Origin: JBBRLG01 sp038231495
Lineage (GTDB): Bacteria > Planctomycetota > Planctomycetia > Gemmatales > Gemmataceae
Length of the DNA stretch: 16,361 nt
NCBI GenBank assembly: GCA_038231495.1
Contig: JBBRLG010000091.1
Coordinates: 1-16,361 of the forward strand
Direction of reading: 5' to 3'
A model generated the notes under the pieces. That model searched no databases, was not told the DNA's origin, and worked only from the letters and a program-made list of their open reading frames with translations. Of this stretch, positions 1 through 7,706 are shown in pieces. The stretch's first letter is position 1. Each line of letters starts with the position of its first letter. The position numbers and the translations under genes are program-made.

Positions 1-64
1 GTGTTTTGGGGTTTCTTAATCCATCGCGCTTCCCCAACAACAACCTCCCCTTTGTTCCAACAAA

Positions 65-121
65 CCCGCCCCCCGACACCCCCCACCCCTACCATCCCCC
101 CCCCGCACCCCCTCGCCCCCC
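65..121 (-). other. C-rich tract, potential G-quadruplex on the minus strand
   Basis: The plus strand carries seven runs of C (3, 6, 6, 4, 9, 5 and 6 bases) separated by loops of one to six bases. The minus strand therefore has more than four G-runs of at least four bases with short loops, which fits the usual G-quadruplex pattern. The surrounding 1-232 shows no coding signal I trust: the short open frames there are low-complexity Pro/Thr-rich or Gly/Arg-rich products of the base composition. The tract may be part of an older, unrecognisable copy of the C/G-rich element found at 233-363. Whether it folds in vivo is not known. Confidence 0.45.
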
Positions 122-232
122 ACCACCGGAAATGGGAGGGTCAGTGGTTTTTCATGGTTCATGATCGCGCTCCTGCATCCACATCCCAACAAGCGCCATT
201 GTATCAATCGAAGTTTGACGGGCAAACCGCTT

Positions 233-363
233 TTGACCGTTCACCGGCATCAACTTCCCCCCTTCCGAAGGGGCACAGGGAGGGTCAAGAACGGAAGTAA
301 TCGGTCATGGTGGCCACTCCACCCCCCTACCCCCCGCTTTCGGAAGGGGGAGTGAATGGTCAC
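233..363. mobile_element. Degenerate miniature inverted-repeat element, copy A
   Basis: This 131-bp segment aligns along its whole length with the 137-bp element at 2319-2455. Both share the left end ACCGTTCACCGGCATCAAC, the central TCGGTCATGG, two C-run/G-run hairpins and a right end of the form GTGAAyGGTyAC. Its terminal inverted repeats (233-244 and 352-363) match at 10 of 12 positions. I find no target duplication in the flanks, so it looks like an older, eroded copy. It encodes no transposase and would need one in trans. It lies just upstream of the first GTPase gene. Confidence 0.7.
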
Positions 364-393
364 TCTCGACCTTCCTTTGCCCGCCCGATGCAG

Positions 394-399
394 TAAAAT
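394..399 (+). promoter_or_regulatory. Possible -10 element of the first GTPase gene
   Basis: TAAAAT (5 of 6 to the sigma70 -10 consensus) lies 31 bases after the end of element copy A and about 85 bases before the GTPase start. No convincing -35 hexamer is seen at 16-18 bases upstream, so this is a weak candidate. Confidence 0.25.
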
Positions 400-482
400 C
401 AGCGTCAGTCACCTTGCCAAGCGTACGGAGGCGTGCGAGGGCCGTCGAGCGCCTTCGGGGCAAGTCTATTTGTAGAACGTGG

Positions 483-2303
483 ATGCCGCTTATGAGCAAT
501 TTCACCGCCCGGGCGCTGACCACCCAGCTGGCCGAGGATTTCGCCTGGCTGGAACAGCACTGCCGTCAACTGCCCGAGCAGGTTCATGCCGTCGGACAAC
601 TCCGCCTGGCCGCGGCGCTGGTGCGCAACTGCATCGGCCCCGTCCTCGACGATCAGGCACCGACGCCCTTGCACATTGCCGTCATCGGCGGCGCGGGGGC
701 CGGCAAGAGCACCGTCGCCAACATGCTAAGCGGCGCCCAGGCCGCCGAGGCCAACCCGCAGGCCGGCTTTACCCGCCACCCCATCGCCTTCACGAATACG
801 AACGGTGCGCTGCCCTGGGCCGGACACCTTGGTTTCCTCGGCCCCTTGCAGCGGTTGCACGAAGCCGGCCCGTCGAGCATCGATCAAGACGTTTACCAGG
901 TCCGCCGCGTGCCGCCCGACCAGACCAGCTTCGACCTGCTCAAAGACTTCGTCGTCTGGGATTGTCCCGACATGACGACCTGGGCGGCCACCGGCTACCT
1001 GTCGCGCCTGCTGGAAACCGCCGCCCTTGCCGATGTTTTGGTCTACGTCGCCTCGGACGAGCGCTACAACGACGAGGTGCCGACCCAGTTCTTGCGCATG
1101 CTCCTGCAAACCGGCAAGCCCGTCGTCGTCTGCCTGATGAAGATGCGCGACGAAGAGGCGGCGCCCCTCGTCGCCCATTTCCGGGCCGAAGTGCTGAAAG
1201 GCATGCCTTCCGGCGTCGTGGGCGTCCTGGCCATCCCGCAGCTAACCAAGGAACAACTCGCCGACCCCGCACGTCTGGCGGCGAAGTATCGCATCCCGCT
1301 GCTCAACCAGGTCGCCGTGCTGGGCAGCCTGCCGCACGCGGCCCGGCAACGCACCGTTCAGGGAGCGCTAAACTACCTCATCCGCCAGCAGAACGATTTC
1401 CTCGCGGTCGCCCAGAGCGACGTACTCGCGCTGCAAGGCTGGCAATCGGCGGTCTACAACGGCCGGCTCGAATTCGACCAGCGCTACGCACGCGAATACC
1501 TCACCAGCGAGAAGTTCCGCGATTTCGACGACGCCCTGGTGCGGTTGATCGACCTGTTGGAGTTACCGGGCGTCGGCAAATTCGTCAGCGGCACGCTTTA
1601 CGTTTTACGCACGCCCTATCGGCTGTTGCGCGGCCTGGTGACCAAGGCGATCAGCCGCCCCGAAAGCCTGGGCCGGCCGGAAGTACCGGTTCTGGAAGAA
1701 GCCTTGAACGGCTGGATCGACCTGCTGCGCAAGGACGCGGCTCGGCAAGCGGGAGTCAATCCCTTGTGGGCGCACGTCACCGAAGGCTTTCAATCGGGCC
1801 GGCTCGGCGACCAGATCCGCGAACGGTTCCAGCAATTGTACCGCGGCTACCAGATCGGCCTCGCGGCGGAAGTGGACCGCACGGCGCGGGCCATTTACGA
1901 ACAGCTGGAACAAAACCCGGCCGTGCTGAACACGCTCCGCGGCGGCAAGTTCGCGCTGGACGTGGGGGCGATCAGCGGCACGCTGCTCATGGGGGGGCAC
2001 AACATCGCCCTGGACATCATCCTGGTGCCGATCGTCACCTCGCTGACCCACCAGCTCGTGGAACTGCTCGGCCGGCAAGTCGTCGAAAACCAGCGCGAGC
2101 AGACGCGCCATCGGCAGCAGGCATTGATGGTCCAACACCTGTCCGCCCCGCTCATGGACTGGCTGACAGCCTGGCCGGCGACGGGCGGTTCCGCATTCGA
2201 GCGGCTGCAAATGGCGCTGCGGCGCATTCCGCACGGTCTGCAAGAACTGAACCTGATGGTGCGGGCGAAGTATGAGGGTCAGGACGTGGTGCGCGTCGGT
2301 TGA
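483..2303 (+). CDS. Dynamin-like/septation-type GTPase, first of a tandem pair
   Basis: A 606-residue P-loop GTPase. Residues 1-60 are a helical leader. The G domain follows, with G1 motif GGAGAGKST at 69-77 and a G3 motif WDCPD at 159-163. The position of the NKxD G4 motif reads MKMRD (219-223), so the usual base-specificity motif looks degraded. A helical region follows, and a hydrophobic stretch at about 490-530 could insert into or lie on the membrane. The size, the helical C-terminal half and the tandem arrangement recall bacterial dynamin-like proteins, but sequence alone does not establish membrane remodelling. The ATG at 483 is used; the ATG at 492 is equally possible, and neither has a clear Shine-Dalgarno. 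A TTG at 414 would add a basic, non-conserved-looking leader and is less likely. The partner gene begins 190 bases downstream, and about 145 of those bases come from a transposed element. Confidence 0.8.
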   Translation: MPLMSNFTARALTTQLAEDFAWLEQHCRQLPEQVHAVGQLRLAAALVRNCIGPVLDDQAPTPLHIAVIGGAGAGKSTVANMLSGAQAAEANPQAGFTRHPIAFTNTNGALPWAGHLGFLGPLQRLHEAGPSSIDQDVYQVRRVPPDQTSFDLLKDFVVWDCPDMTTWAATGYLSRLLETAALADVLVYVASDERYNDEVPTQFLRMLLQTGKPVVVCLMKMRDEEAAPLVAHFRAEVLKGMPSGVVGVLAIPQLTKEQLADPARLAAKYRIPLLNQVAVLGSLPHAARQRTVQGALNYLIRQQNDFLAVAQSDVLALQGWQSAVYNGRLEFDQRYAREYLTSEKFRDFDDALVRLIDLLELPGVGKFVSGTLYVLRTPYRLLRGLVTKAISRPESLGRPEVPVLEEALNGWIDLLRKDAARQAGVNPLWAHVTEGFQSGRLGDQIRERFQQLYRGYQIGLAAEVDRTARAIYEQLEQNPAVLNTLRGGKFALDVGAISGTLLMGGHNIALDIILVPIVTSLTHQLVELLGRQVVENQREQTRHRQQALMVQHLSAPLMDWLTAWPATGGSAFERLQMALRRIPHGLQELNLMVRAKYEGQDVVRVG

Positions 2304-2310
2304 CCGCGAT

Positions 2311-2318
2311 TGGCGTTG
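2311..2318. repeat. Target-site duplication, left copy
   Basis: The octamer TGGCGTTG directly abuts the left inverted end of the element. The identical octamer at 2456-2463 abuts the right end. Confidence 0.85.
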
Positions 2319-2455
2319 GTAACCGTTCACCGGCATCAACTGATCCCCCCCTTGCGAAGGGGGGGTAGGGGGGTATGAACGATTAAAGTACTCGGTCATG
2401 GCGCTCTCTTCACCCCCCCTACCCCCCCTTCGTAAGGGGGGGAGTGAACGGTTAC
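2319..2455. mobile_element. MITE with perfect 12-bp inverted ends and 8-bp target duplication, copy B
   Basis: The ends GTAACCGTTCAC (2319-2330) and GTGAACGGTTAC (2444-2455) are perfect inverted repeats. The octamer TGGCGTTG flanks the element directly on both sides, at 2311-2318 and 2456-2463, as expected for a target-site duplication. Inside are two near-identical hairpins, each with seven C, TT, a three-base loop, AA and seven G (2345-2365 and 2422-2442). There is no open reading frame of note, so this is a non-autonomous element. The intact duplication suggests recent insertion. Removing the element and one octamer leaves a gap of 45 bases between the two GTPase genes, so it probably landed inside an operon. 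The transposase family is not identified. Confidence 0.88.
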
Positions 2456-2463
2456 TGGCGTTG
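2456..2463. repeat. Target-site duplication, right copy
   Basis: The octamer TGGCGTTG directly abuts the right inverted end of the element and is identical to 2311-2318. The bases just outside the pair differ, so the duplication is exactly eight bases. Confidence 0.85.
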
Positions 2464-2493
2464 TTTGTCCTTACCACCAAAGCATAGGTAGCT

Positions 2494-4368
2494 ATGGCCG
2501 ACACGACTCCTTTGCTGCGAACGCTTTCCCCGGCCTTGCGCGGGTTGGAACGCAGCGTGCGCGCCTGGCTCGACGGCAGCCACCGCTACCCCCTGTCCAC
2601 GATCAACCGCGCCGCCCTTGAAGGCTTGACCGGCGACCTGCACCGTCAAGCCGACGCGCTGGACGTGGAAAAGCCGCTGCTCGTCGTCATGCTCATGGGC
2701 GGCACCGGCGTCGGCAAATCGACGTTGCTCAACGCCCTCGCCGGCGGCTCGATAGCCCAGGCGTCGTTCACGCGGCCCACGACCCGCGACCCCGTCGTCT
2801 ACTACCACGAGTCGATCAAACCGGAACGCCTCGACCCGGCGTTGCGCTACTGCCGGCTCGCACCGCACAGCCGGCCCAATCTCGAACAAAAAATCCTCGT
2901 GGACACGCCGGACCTCGATAGCAACGACCTTGCCAACCGCGACAAGCTCGCCCAGGTGTTGCCGGTCGCCGACGTGATCCTTTACGTCGGCTCCCAGGAA
3001 AAATACCACGACAAGCTCGGCTGGGAGTTGTTCCTGCACCAGCGCCGCCGCCGGGCGTTCGCGTTCGTCCTCAACAAGTGGGACCGCTGCCTGCACGCGG
3101 GCGCCGCGGGACTGCGGCCCGACGAGGACCTGATGCGCGACCTTCAGAACGAGGGGTTCAAAAACCCGCGCATTTTCCGCACCTGCGCCAACCGCTGGCT
3201 CGATCGGGCCGACCACGCCGGGCCTGGCGGCAACGGCACCCTTGAAGCCGGCGTCGTGCCACCGCCGCCGCCCGACTTGCCCGAAGGCGAACAGTTCGCG
3301 GAGCTGGAAAACTGGCTGGAGATGGGCCTGACGCGCCTGGAGGTGGAGGCGATCAAGGCGCGCGGCGTGACGCAAATGCTGGGGCACCTGGACCACGCGC
3401 TGACCGCGGTCGCGCCGCCGGACCTGAGCGAAGTAGCTGCGAAAACGAAGGCGGCCTGGGTCCGGCACCTGGCCGACGAGGCCAACAGCATTACGGAAGT
3501 GTTGCTCGACACGCTCGACCCGTTCCAGCGCGAGATCGAACACCACTTCACGCGCGAAGGCCAGCGGCGCTTCCGCGGGCTGATGGCGGGCTACCTGTAC
3601 CTTTACAATCGCGCCCTATACTTTGGCAGCACGTTGAAGGGGCGTTTTTCCTTGATCCCCCAGGGCAAAGAGTCGGGCGACCAGCCGCCGCCGTCGTGGG
3701 ACCTCAGCACCTTTACCCGCGCTTGCAGCGAATCCGCGGCGCAGCGCCACCTCGACGCCCGCCAGAAGGCGCTGGCCAACCGGCTGCTCGTGGAGGCGCA
3801 TCAACAGGGGTTTACGCTCGACACCCTGGTCGAACCCGTCGAAGCGACCACGAAACTCGACTGGCGGCAGCGCTACACGCTGATGCTCAACGAGGTGCTG
3901 CACCGCGTGGAACAACAGTGGACCCGACCCAAGGGCACGCGCCTGGCCATGCAGTCGGTCATCGTTTTTTTGGCGGACTGGTTGCCCTTACTGGCGCTGC
4001 TGGCCGCGTCCCTCAACCTCCTGTGGCGCTGGATCGACCCTTACAAGGAAGCCGCGCGGGTCGAATCCCTGGACATCGCCCTGCTTGCGGTGGTGCCGTT
4101 GGTCGTGATGATCGTGCTGCACGTCCTGATCACGCTGCTTTTGCCACTGCGCTGGGCGAAGATACGCGGAAACTTCAAGAAGGAACTGGGCGCGCGCATC
4201 AAGCTAGAACTCGACAACACCTACGCGCCCGTGCCCGGCGACCTGGCCGAATTGCTGCTGACCGAGCGCAAGGAGGTGGAAAAGCTCCTCGCGCAGACGC
4301 GCGAAGTCGGCGAGTGGCTGACCCGGCGCGAGGAGTCCGCGGGCATCACCGGCCTGTACGGCAATTGA
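2494..4368 (+). CDS. Dynamin-like/septation-type GTPase with C-terminal membrane hairpin
   Basis: A 624-residue GTPase with intact motifs: G1 GGTGVGKST at 69-77, candidate G2 threonines at about 96-97, G3 DTPD at 137-140 and G4 NKWD at 194-197. The P-loop has the same residue numbers as in the preceding gene, which suggests an ancient duplication. A long helical middle follows. Two hydrophobic segments at about 488-512 and 526-554 look like a transmembrane hairpin, followed by a charged helical tail (555-624). GTPase domain, helices and membrane paddle is the layout of bacterial dynamin-like proteins, so membrane-associated GTP hydrolysis is a reasonable inference; the exact process is unknown. 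The start ATG has only a weak upstream AGG. The gene was probably cotranscribed with its neighbour before, and perhaps still after, the element inserted between them. Confidence 0.85.
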   Translation: MADTTPLLRTLSPALRGLERSVRAWLDGSHRYPLSTINRAALEGLTGDLHRQADALDVEKPLLVVMLMGGTGVGKSTLLNALAGGSIAQASFTRPTTRDPVVYYHESIKPERLDPALRYCRLAPHSRPNLEQKILVDTPDLDSNDLANRDKLAQVLPVADVILYVGSQEKYHDKLGWELFLHQRRRRAFAFVLNKWDRCLHAGAAGLRPDEDLMRDLQNEGFKNPRIFRTCANRWLDRADHAGPGGNGTLEAGVVPPPPPDLPEGEQFAELENWLEMGLTRLEVEAIKARGVTQMLGHLDHALTAVAPPDLSEVAAKTKAAWVRHLADEANSITEVLLDTLDPFQREIEHHFTREGQRRFRGLMAGYLYLYNRALYFGSTLKGRFSLIPQGKESGDQPPPSWDLSTFTRACSESAAQRHLDARQKALANRLLVEAHQQGFTLDTLVEPVEATTKLDWRQRYTLMLNEVLHRVEQQWTRPKGTRLAMQSVIVFLADWLPLLALLAASLNLLWRWIDPYKEAARVESLDIALLAVVPLVVMIVLHVLITLLLPLRWAKIRGNFKKELGARIKLELDNTYAPVPGDLAELLLTERKEVEKLLAQTREVGEWLTRREESAGITGLYGN

Positions 4369-4559
4369 CACCGCCGCCGGTCCGCGAAACAATCAATTTG
4401 GTACCACGCGGCAAGATACCGGCGAAACTGGCCAAGCGGTTCGGGTTTGGTCGGCGGTGCCGGAAATGCCGACCGACGCGGAACGGGCGAACGCGAACGG
4501 AACGCGGCGCGTGCCGGACCAGCGCGGTGCGGAACCACCCCATTTCACCGCCGTACCCT

Positions 4560-4588
4560 TTGACAGTTGCCGCTGGGAAGGAAATACT
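4560..4588 (+). promoter_or_regulatory. sigma70-type promoter for the DUF1573 gene
   Basis: A perfect TTGACA (4560-4565) is followed after 17 bases by AATACT (4583-4588), 4 of 6 to the -10 consensus. This predicts transcription from about 4595 and an untranslated leader of about 70-80 bases. It lies in the otherwise empty gap between the second GTPase gene and the DUF1573 gene (4369-4673), where I see no other feature. Confidence 0.55.
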
Positions 4589-4673
4589 TACTTCTGATTA
4601 CCCAGGCGCCGTATCTATTGCGTGGCGTGGCACCCGACGGGCCTGGGAATCGAGCAGCAGGAAAATGGTAACC

Positions 4674-5651
4674 ATGTTCCGGTACAGCTTTGTCCTTGTT
4701 CTAGGCATGCTCGCGGCCAGCCCGGCGGCGGCGGCGTCCTGGGCGGACGGCCTGTTCGAGGAGTTGTCCAAGGACTTCGGGTCGGTGCCCCACGGCCCCG
4801 CCCAGACCCACCACTTCCGGGTCAAGAACAACACCAAGGGCGACGTCAACATTTCCAACGTGCGCGTCTCGTGTGGCTGCACGTCCGCGTGGGCGGTGAA
4901 AAACCGCCTGGCACCCGGCGAGGAAACCGTCGTCGAGGCGGTGATGGACACGACCCGCTTCACCGGCCCCAAGACGGTGACGATCTTCGTCACCTTCGAC
5001 GCGCCGGCGCGGGAGGAAGTGCGCCTGTGGGTGTCGGCGAACGGCCGGTCCGACTTTGCGGTCAGCCCGGACGGCTTCGCGTTCGGCCAGGTGAAGCGCG
5101 GCGGGACGCCGGAGGCCGCCGTGACCGTGACCTTCTACACGAGCGGCGTGAAGCTGACGGAGGCCAAGGCCGAGAGCAACTACATCAAGACCACCGTGAC
5201 GGAATCTAAGACCACGGACGGCACCTCGTCGTTCGAGGTCCGGGCCAAGTTGCGCGGCGACGTGCCAGTCGGCAAGTGGTACTCCGACATCTGGCTGAAG
5301 ACGAACAACGGTTCCCTGACGCAAATCCGTGTGCCGTTAAACGTCGAGGTCGAGGCGGCGTTGAGCGTCACGCCCGAAGCGGTGGCGCTGGGCGCGGTCA
5401 AGGTGGACGGCGAGGCGGAGCGCCGCATCATCTTGCGCGGCGTGGAGCCGTTCAAGATCACCAAGATTGAGGGCTTGGACGAAGAGTTGACCGCCAAGGA
5501 CAGCACCGAGGAGAGCAAGCAGGTCCACGTGCTGACCGTGAAACTCAAGCCCGGCAAGGCCGGAGTCTTCGCCAAGAAGATTCGTGTCTTTACCGACTTG
5601 AAGGACGACAACGAGGTCGATGTCAAAGTGAGCGCGCAGGTCGCGCCGTAA
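4674..5651 (+). CDS. Secreted DUF1573 (Ig-like) domain protein
   Basis: A 325-residue protein with a signal peptide (residues 1 to about 20, hydrophobic core FVLVLGMLAASPAAAA). It is therefore exported, either to the periplasm or as a surface or anchored protein. The DUF1573 domain follows from about residue 33, marked by DFGSVPHG and the family's SCGCT motif (66-70), then by PGE and by GP(K)TVTI-type strands. The second half (about 120-325) has further beta-rich repeats with LGAV.. and FGQV.. starts like the first, consistent with two or three Ig-like modules. No catalytic residues are known for the family and its role is uncharacterised; such proteins are very common in planctomycetes. The ATG at 4674 has AGGA 11 bases upstream. 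An in-frame ATG at 4665 lies only two bases from the AGGA, and would add three residues. Its own promoter suggests expression independent of the GTPases. Confidence 0.85.
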   Translation: MFRYSFVLVLGMLAASPAAAASWADGLFEELSKDFGSVPHGPAQTHHFRVKNNTKGDVNISNVRVSCGCTSAWAVKNRLAPGEETVVEAVMDTTRFTGPKTVTIFVTFDAPAREEVRLWVSANGRSDFAVSPDGFAFGQVKRGGTPEAAVTVTFYTSGVKLTEAKAESNYIKTTVTESKTTDGTSSFEVRAKLRGDVPVGKWYSDIWLKTNNGSLTQIRVPLNVEVEAALSVTPEAVALGAVKVDGEAERRIILRGVEPFKITKIEGLDEELTAKDSTEESKQVHVLTVKLKPGKAGVFAKKIRVFTDLKDDNEVDVKVSAQVAP

Positions 5652-5655
5652 TTTC

Positions 5656-5689
5656 GCCGCTTGCGGCTGAGCGCTCAGCCGCAAGCGGC
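5656..5689. terminator. 34-bp perfect palindrome, possible bidirectional terminator or REP-like unit
   Basis: Starting four bases after the DUF1573 stop codon is a perfect 17+17 inverted repeat with arms built on GCCGCTTGCGGCTGAGC. It would form a very stable hairpin. There is no run of T after it (AATCCTTCCTT follows), so it is not a textbook intrinsic terminator. The arm contains GCCGCAAGCGGC, which is also the core of the palindromic elements at 7707-7879 and 9836-10039. It may therefore be a short member of that family that also blocks read-through or protects the mRNA end. Confidence 0.55.
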
Positions 5690-5755
5690 AATCCTTCCTT
5701 CGACAACCAATTCTCATCCCCTATCCTAAATCCGGCATCAGCCCCGAACGTAAGG

Positions 5756-5761
5756 TACAAT
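5756..5761 (+). promoter_or_regulatory. Possible -10 element for glmS
   Basis: TACAAT (5 of 6 to consensus) lies about 100 bases before the glmS start, in the 5690-5862 gap. No good -35 is visible 16-18 bases upstream. I saw no glmS-type ribozyme core in the leader, which seems too short and lacks an obvious match. Confidence 0.3.
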
Positions 5762-5862
5762 TCCCCGTCCCCCACAGAGCGGCGGCGGCGCCTCTCCCCT
5801 GGCGCACGGTTTGCCGTTCGCAGGGCACCATCCATCCGCTCCCAACGGAGAGGTCCTCAACC

Positions 5863-7689
5863 ATGTGTGGCATCGTCGGATATACCGGGCATCAGGAAGC
5901 GGAACCCATCCTCGTCGAAGGGTTGCGCCGCCTCGAATACCGCGGCTACGACAGCGCGGGCGTGGCGACCCTTAACGGCACCCGCCTGGCGGTCCGCCGG
6001 CGCGTCGGCCGCATCGCCAACCTGGCGTCCTATCTCGAAGAAAACCCGTGTCCCGGCACGACCGGCATCGGCCACACGCGCTGGGCGACCCACGGCGCAC
6101 CGTCGGACCGCAACGCCCACCCGCACGTCGGCGGCACCGGCAAGGTCGTCGTCGTTCACAACGGCGTCATCGAAAACTACGCCCTGCTCCGGCGCGAGTT
6201 GCAGGAGTTGGGTTACGTCTTTCACAGCGACACCGACACGGAGGTTGTCGCCCACCTCATCGCGCACCATCTGGAGGACGACCTGGCCGAGGCCGTGGCC
6301 CTGGCGCTGCCACGGCTCAAGGGGACGTACGGCCTGGCGGTGCTAAGTCCGTGCCAGCCGGGCGTGCTGGTCGGCGCGCGGCTGGGCAGCCCGCTCGTGC
6401 TGGGAATCGCCGAGGGCGAAGGTTTCTTAGCCAGCGACCCGAGTGCTTTGGCCGGGACTGCCACCAAAGTCGTTTACCTGGACGACCACCAGGTTTGCGT
6501 GCTGAAACTCGACGAGTGGCACGTCCTCAACCGCAACCGCACGCGCGTCGCCGCGTCCTTGCACACGCTGGACGCCAAGGTCGCGGACCTGGACCCCGGC
6601 GAGTACGAGCACTTCATGCTCAAGGAGATTTACGAGCAGCCCGAAGCCCTGGAAAACGCCCTGCGCGGCCGGCTCGACGAGGCGGAAGGCAGCGCCCGCT
6701 TCGGCGGCCTCAACCTCGACACCCAACGGTTGCGGCAGGTGGACCGGATCATCCTGACCGCCTGCGGCACGAGCTACCACGCGGCCCTGGTGGGCGAATA
6801 CCTGTTCGAGGAACTGGCGCGGATGCCGGTGGAGGTGGAGTACGCCTCCGAGTTCCGCTACCGCAATCCGCCGATGGAACGCGGCACCGTGGTCATCGCG
6901 CTAACGCAATCGGGCGAGACGGCAGACACCCTCGCCGCGTTGCGCGAGTCGAAGCGCAAGGGCCACCCGACATTGGCCCTGTGCAACGCCGTTGGCAGCA
7001 GCATTGCCCGCGAAGCCGACGGCGGGGTCTACTTGCACGCCGGTCCGGAGATCGGCGTCGCCAGCACCAAGGCGTTCACCAACCAGGTCGCCGTGCTGGC
7101 GATGCTGGCCCTTTATTTCGGGCGTATGCGGCACCTGTCCTACTTGCAGGGCAAGCGGATCGTCGATGAGTTGCAGGCGATGCCCGATTTGATCCGGAAG
7201 ACGCTGACCTGCGAAGCCGAGGTACGCACGATTGCGGAGAAATACGCGGGTGCGGCCAACTGCCTCTATTTGGGTCGCCAGTTCCTCTTCCCCGTTGCGC
7301 TGGAGGGGGCGCTGAAGCTCAAGGAAATCAGCTACATTCATGCGGAGGGCTACCCCGCCGCCGAGATGAAGCACGGGCCGATCGCGCTGGTGGACGAGCA
7401 AACGCCGACGGTCTTCCTGATCCAGCGCGGCGGCGTTTACGACAAGGTGGTGAGTAACCTGGAAGAGATCAAGGCGCGCGGCGGTCCCGTCATTGCCGTG
7501 GCGACCGAGGGCGACGAGGAGATCGCGAACCGGGCCGACGACGTGATCTACATTCCCGACGCGCCGGAGTACCTGCAACCGCTCGTGGCGGTCGTGCCGT
7601 TGCAGTTGCTGGCCTACCACATCGCCCTTCTCCGCGGCTGCGACGTGGACAAACCGCGCAACCTCGCGAAAAGCGTTACCGTGGAGTAA
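5863..7689 (+). CDS. glmS: Glutamine--fructose-6-phosphate aminotransferase (isomerizing)
   Basis: The enzyme converts fructose-6-phosphate and glutamine to glucosamine-6-phosphate, the first committed step toward UDP-GlcNAc for cell envelope sugars. It is cytosolic. The 608-residue length is normal. The N-terminal glutaminase begins MCGIVGY, with Cys2 as the nucleophile once Met is removed. HTRWATHG (71-78) and HNG (99-101) bind glutamine. Two SIS domains follow: TACGTSYHA (299-307), QSGETADT (349-356) and ASTKAFTNQ (400-408) form the sugar-phosphate site, and AEMKHGP lies near residue 505. The C-terminus KSVTVE matches the family ending. GGAGAGG sits nine bases upstream of the start. The next gene supplies later steps of the same pathway, but an inverted-repeat element with its own promoter-like end lies between them, so co-transcription is uncertain. 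Confidence 0.97.
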   Translation: MCGIVGYTGHQEAEPILVEGLRRLEYRGYDSAGVATLNGTRLAVRRRVGRIANLASYLEENPCPGTTGIGHTRWATHGAPSDRNAHPHVGGTGKVVVVHNGVIENYALLRRELQELGYVFHSDTDTEVVAHLIAHHLEDDLAEAVALALPRLKGTYGLAVLSPCQPGVLVGARLGSPLVLGIAEGEGFLASDPSALAGTATKVVYLDDHQVCVLKLDEWHVLNRNRTRVAASLHTLDAKVADLDPGEYEHFMLKEIYEQPEALENALRGRLDEAEGSARFGGLNLDTQRLRQVDRIILTACGTSYHAALVGEYLFEELARMPVEVEYASEFRYRNPPMERGTVVIALTQSGETADTLAALRESKRKGHPTLALCNAVGSSIAREADGGVYLHAGPEIGVASTKAFTNQVAVLAMLALYFGRMRHLSYLQGKRIVDELQAMPDLIRKTLTCEAEVRTIAEKYAGAANCLYLGRQFLFPVALEGALKLKEISYIHAEGYPAAEMKHGPIALVDEQTPTVFLIQRGGVYDKVVSNLEEIKARGGPVIAVATEGDEEIANRADDVIYIPDAPEYLQPLVAVVPLQLLAYHIALLRGCDVDKPRNLAKSVTVE

Positions 7690-7706
7690 AGCGGTCGCCA
7701 AAATGT

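Noticed and set aside
1..300. Open frame on the plus strand at the window start
   Set aside because: The product is Pro/Thr-rich low complexity made by C-runs, with no ribosome binding site or recognisable domain, and it reads through the repeat element.
414..482. Upstream TTG start for the first GTPase
   Set aside because: It adds 23 mostly basic residues with no ribosome binding site; the ATG codons at 483 and 492 fit the helical N-terminus better.
1605..2504. Long minus-strand frame opposite the first GTPase and the MITE
   Set aside because: It is antisense to a gene with clear GTPase motifs and passes through the transposed element; its composition is that of a high-GC shadow frame.
4369..4559. 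Small gene in the gap after the second GTPase
   Set aside because: The short frames have no ribosome binding site and are Arg/Pro-rich; only the promoter at 4560-4588 is supported.
3696..4664. Extension of the DUF1573 frame back into the second GTPase gene
   Set aside because: The frame is open by chance. The extension is Arg/Pro/Gly-rich, while the signal peptide and promoter fix the start near 4665-4674.
5690..5862. glmS ribozyme in the glmS leader
   Set aside because: No recognisable ribozyme core was found in the roughly 170 bases available.
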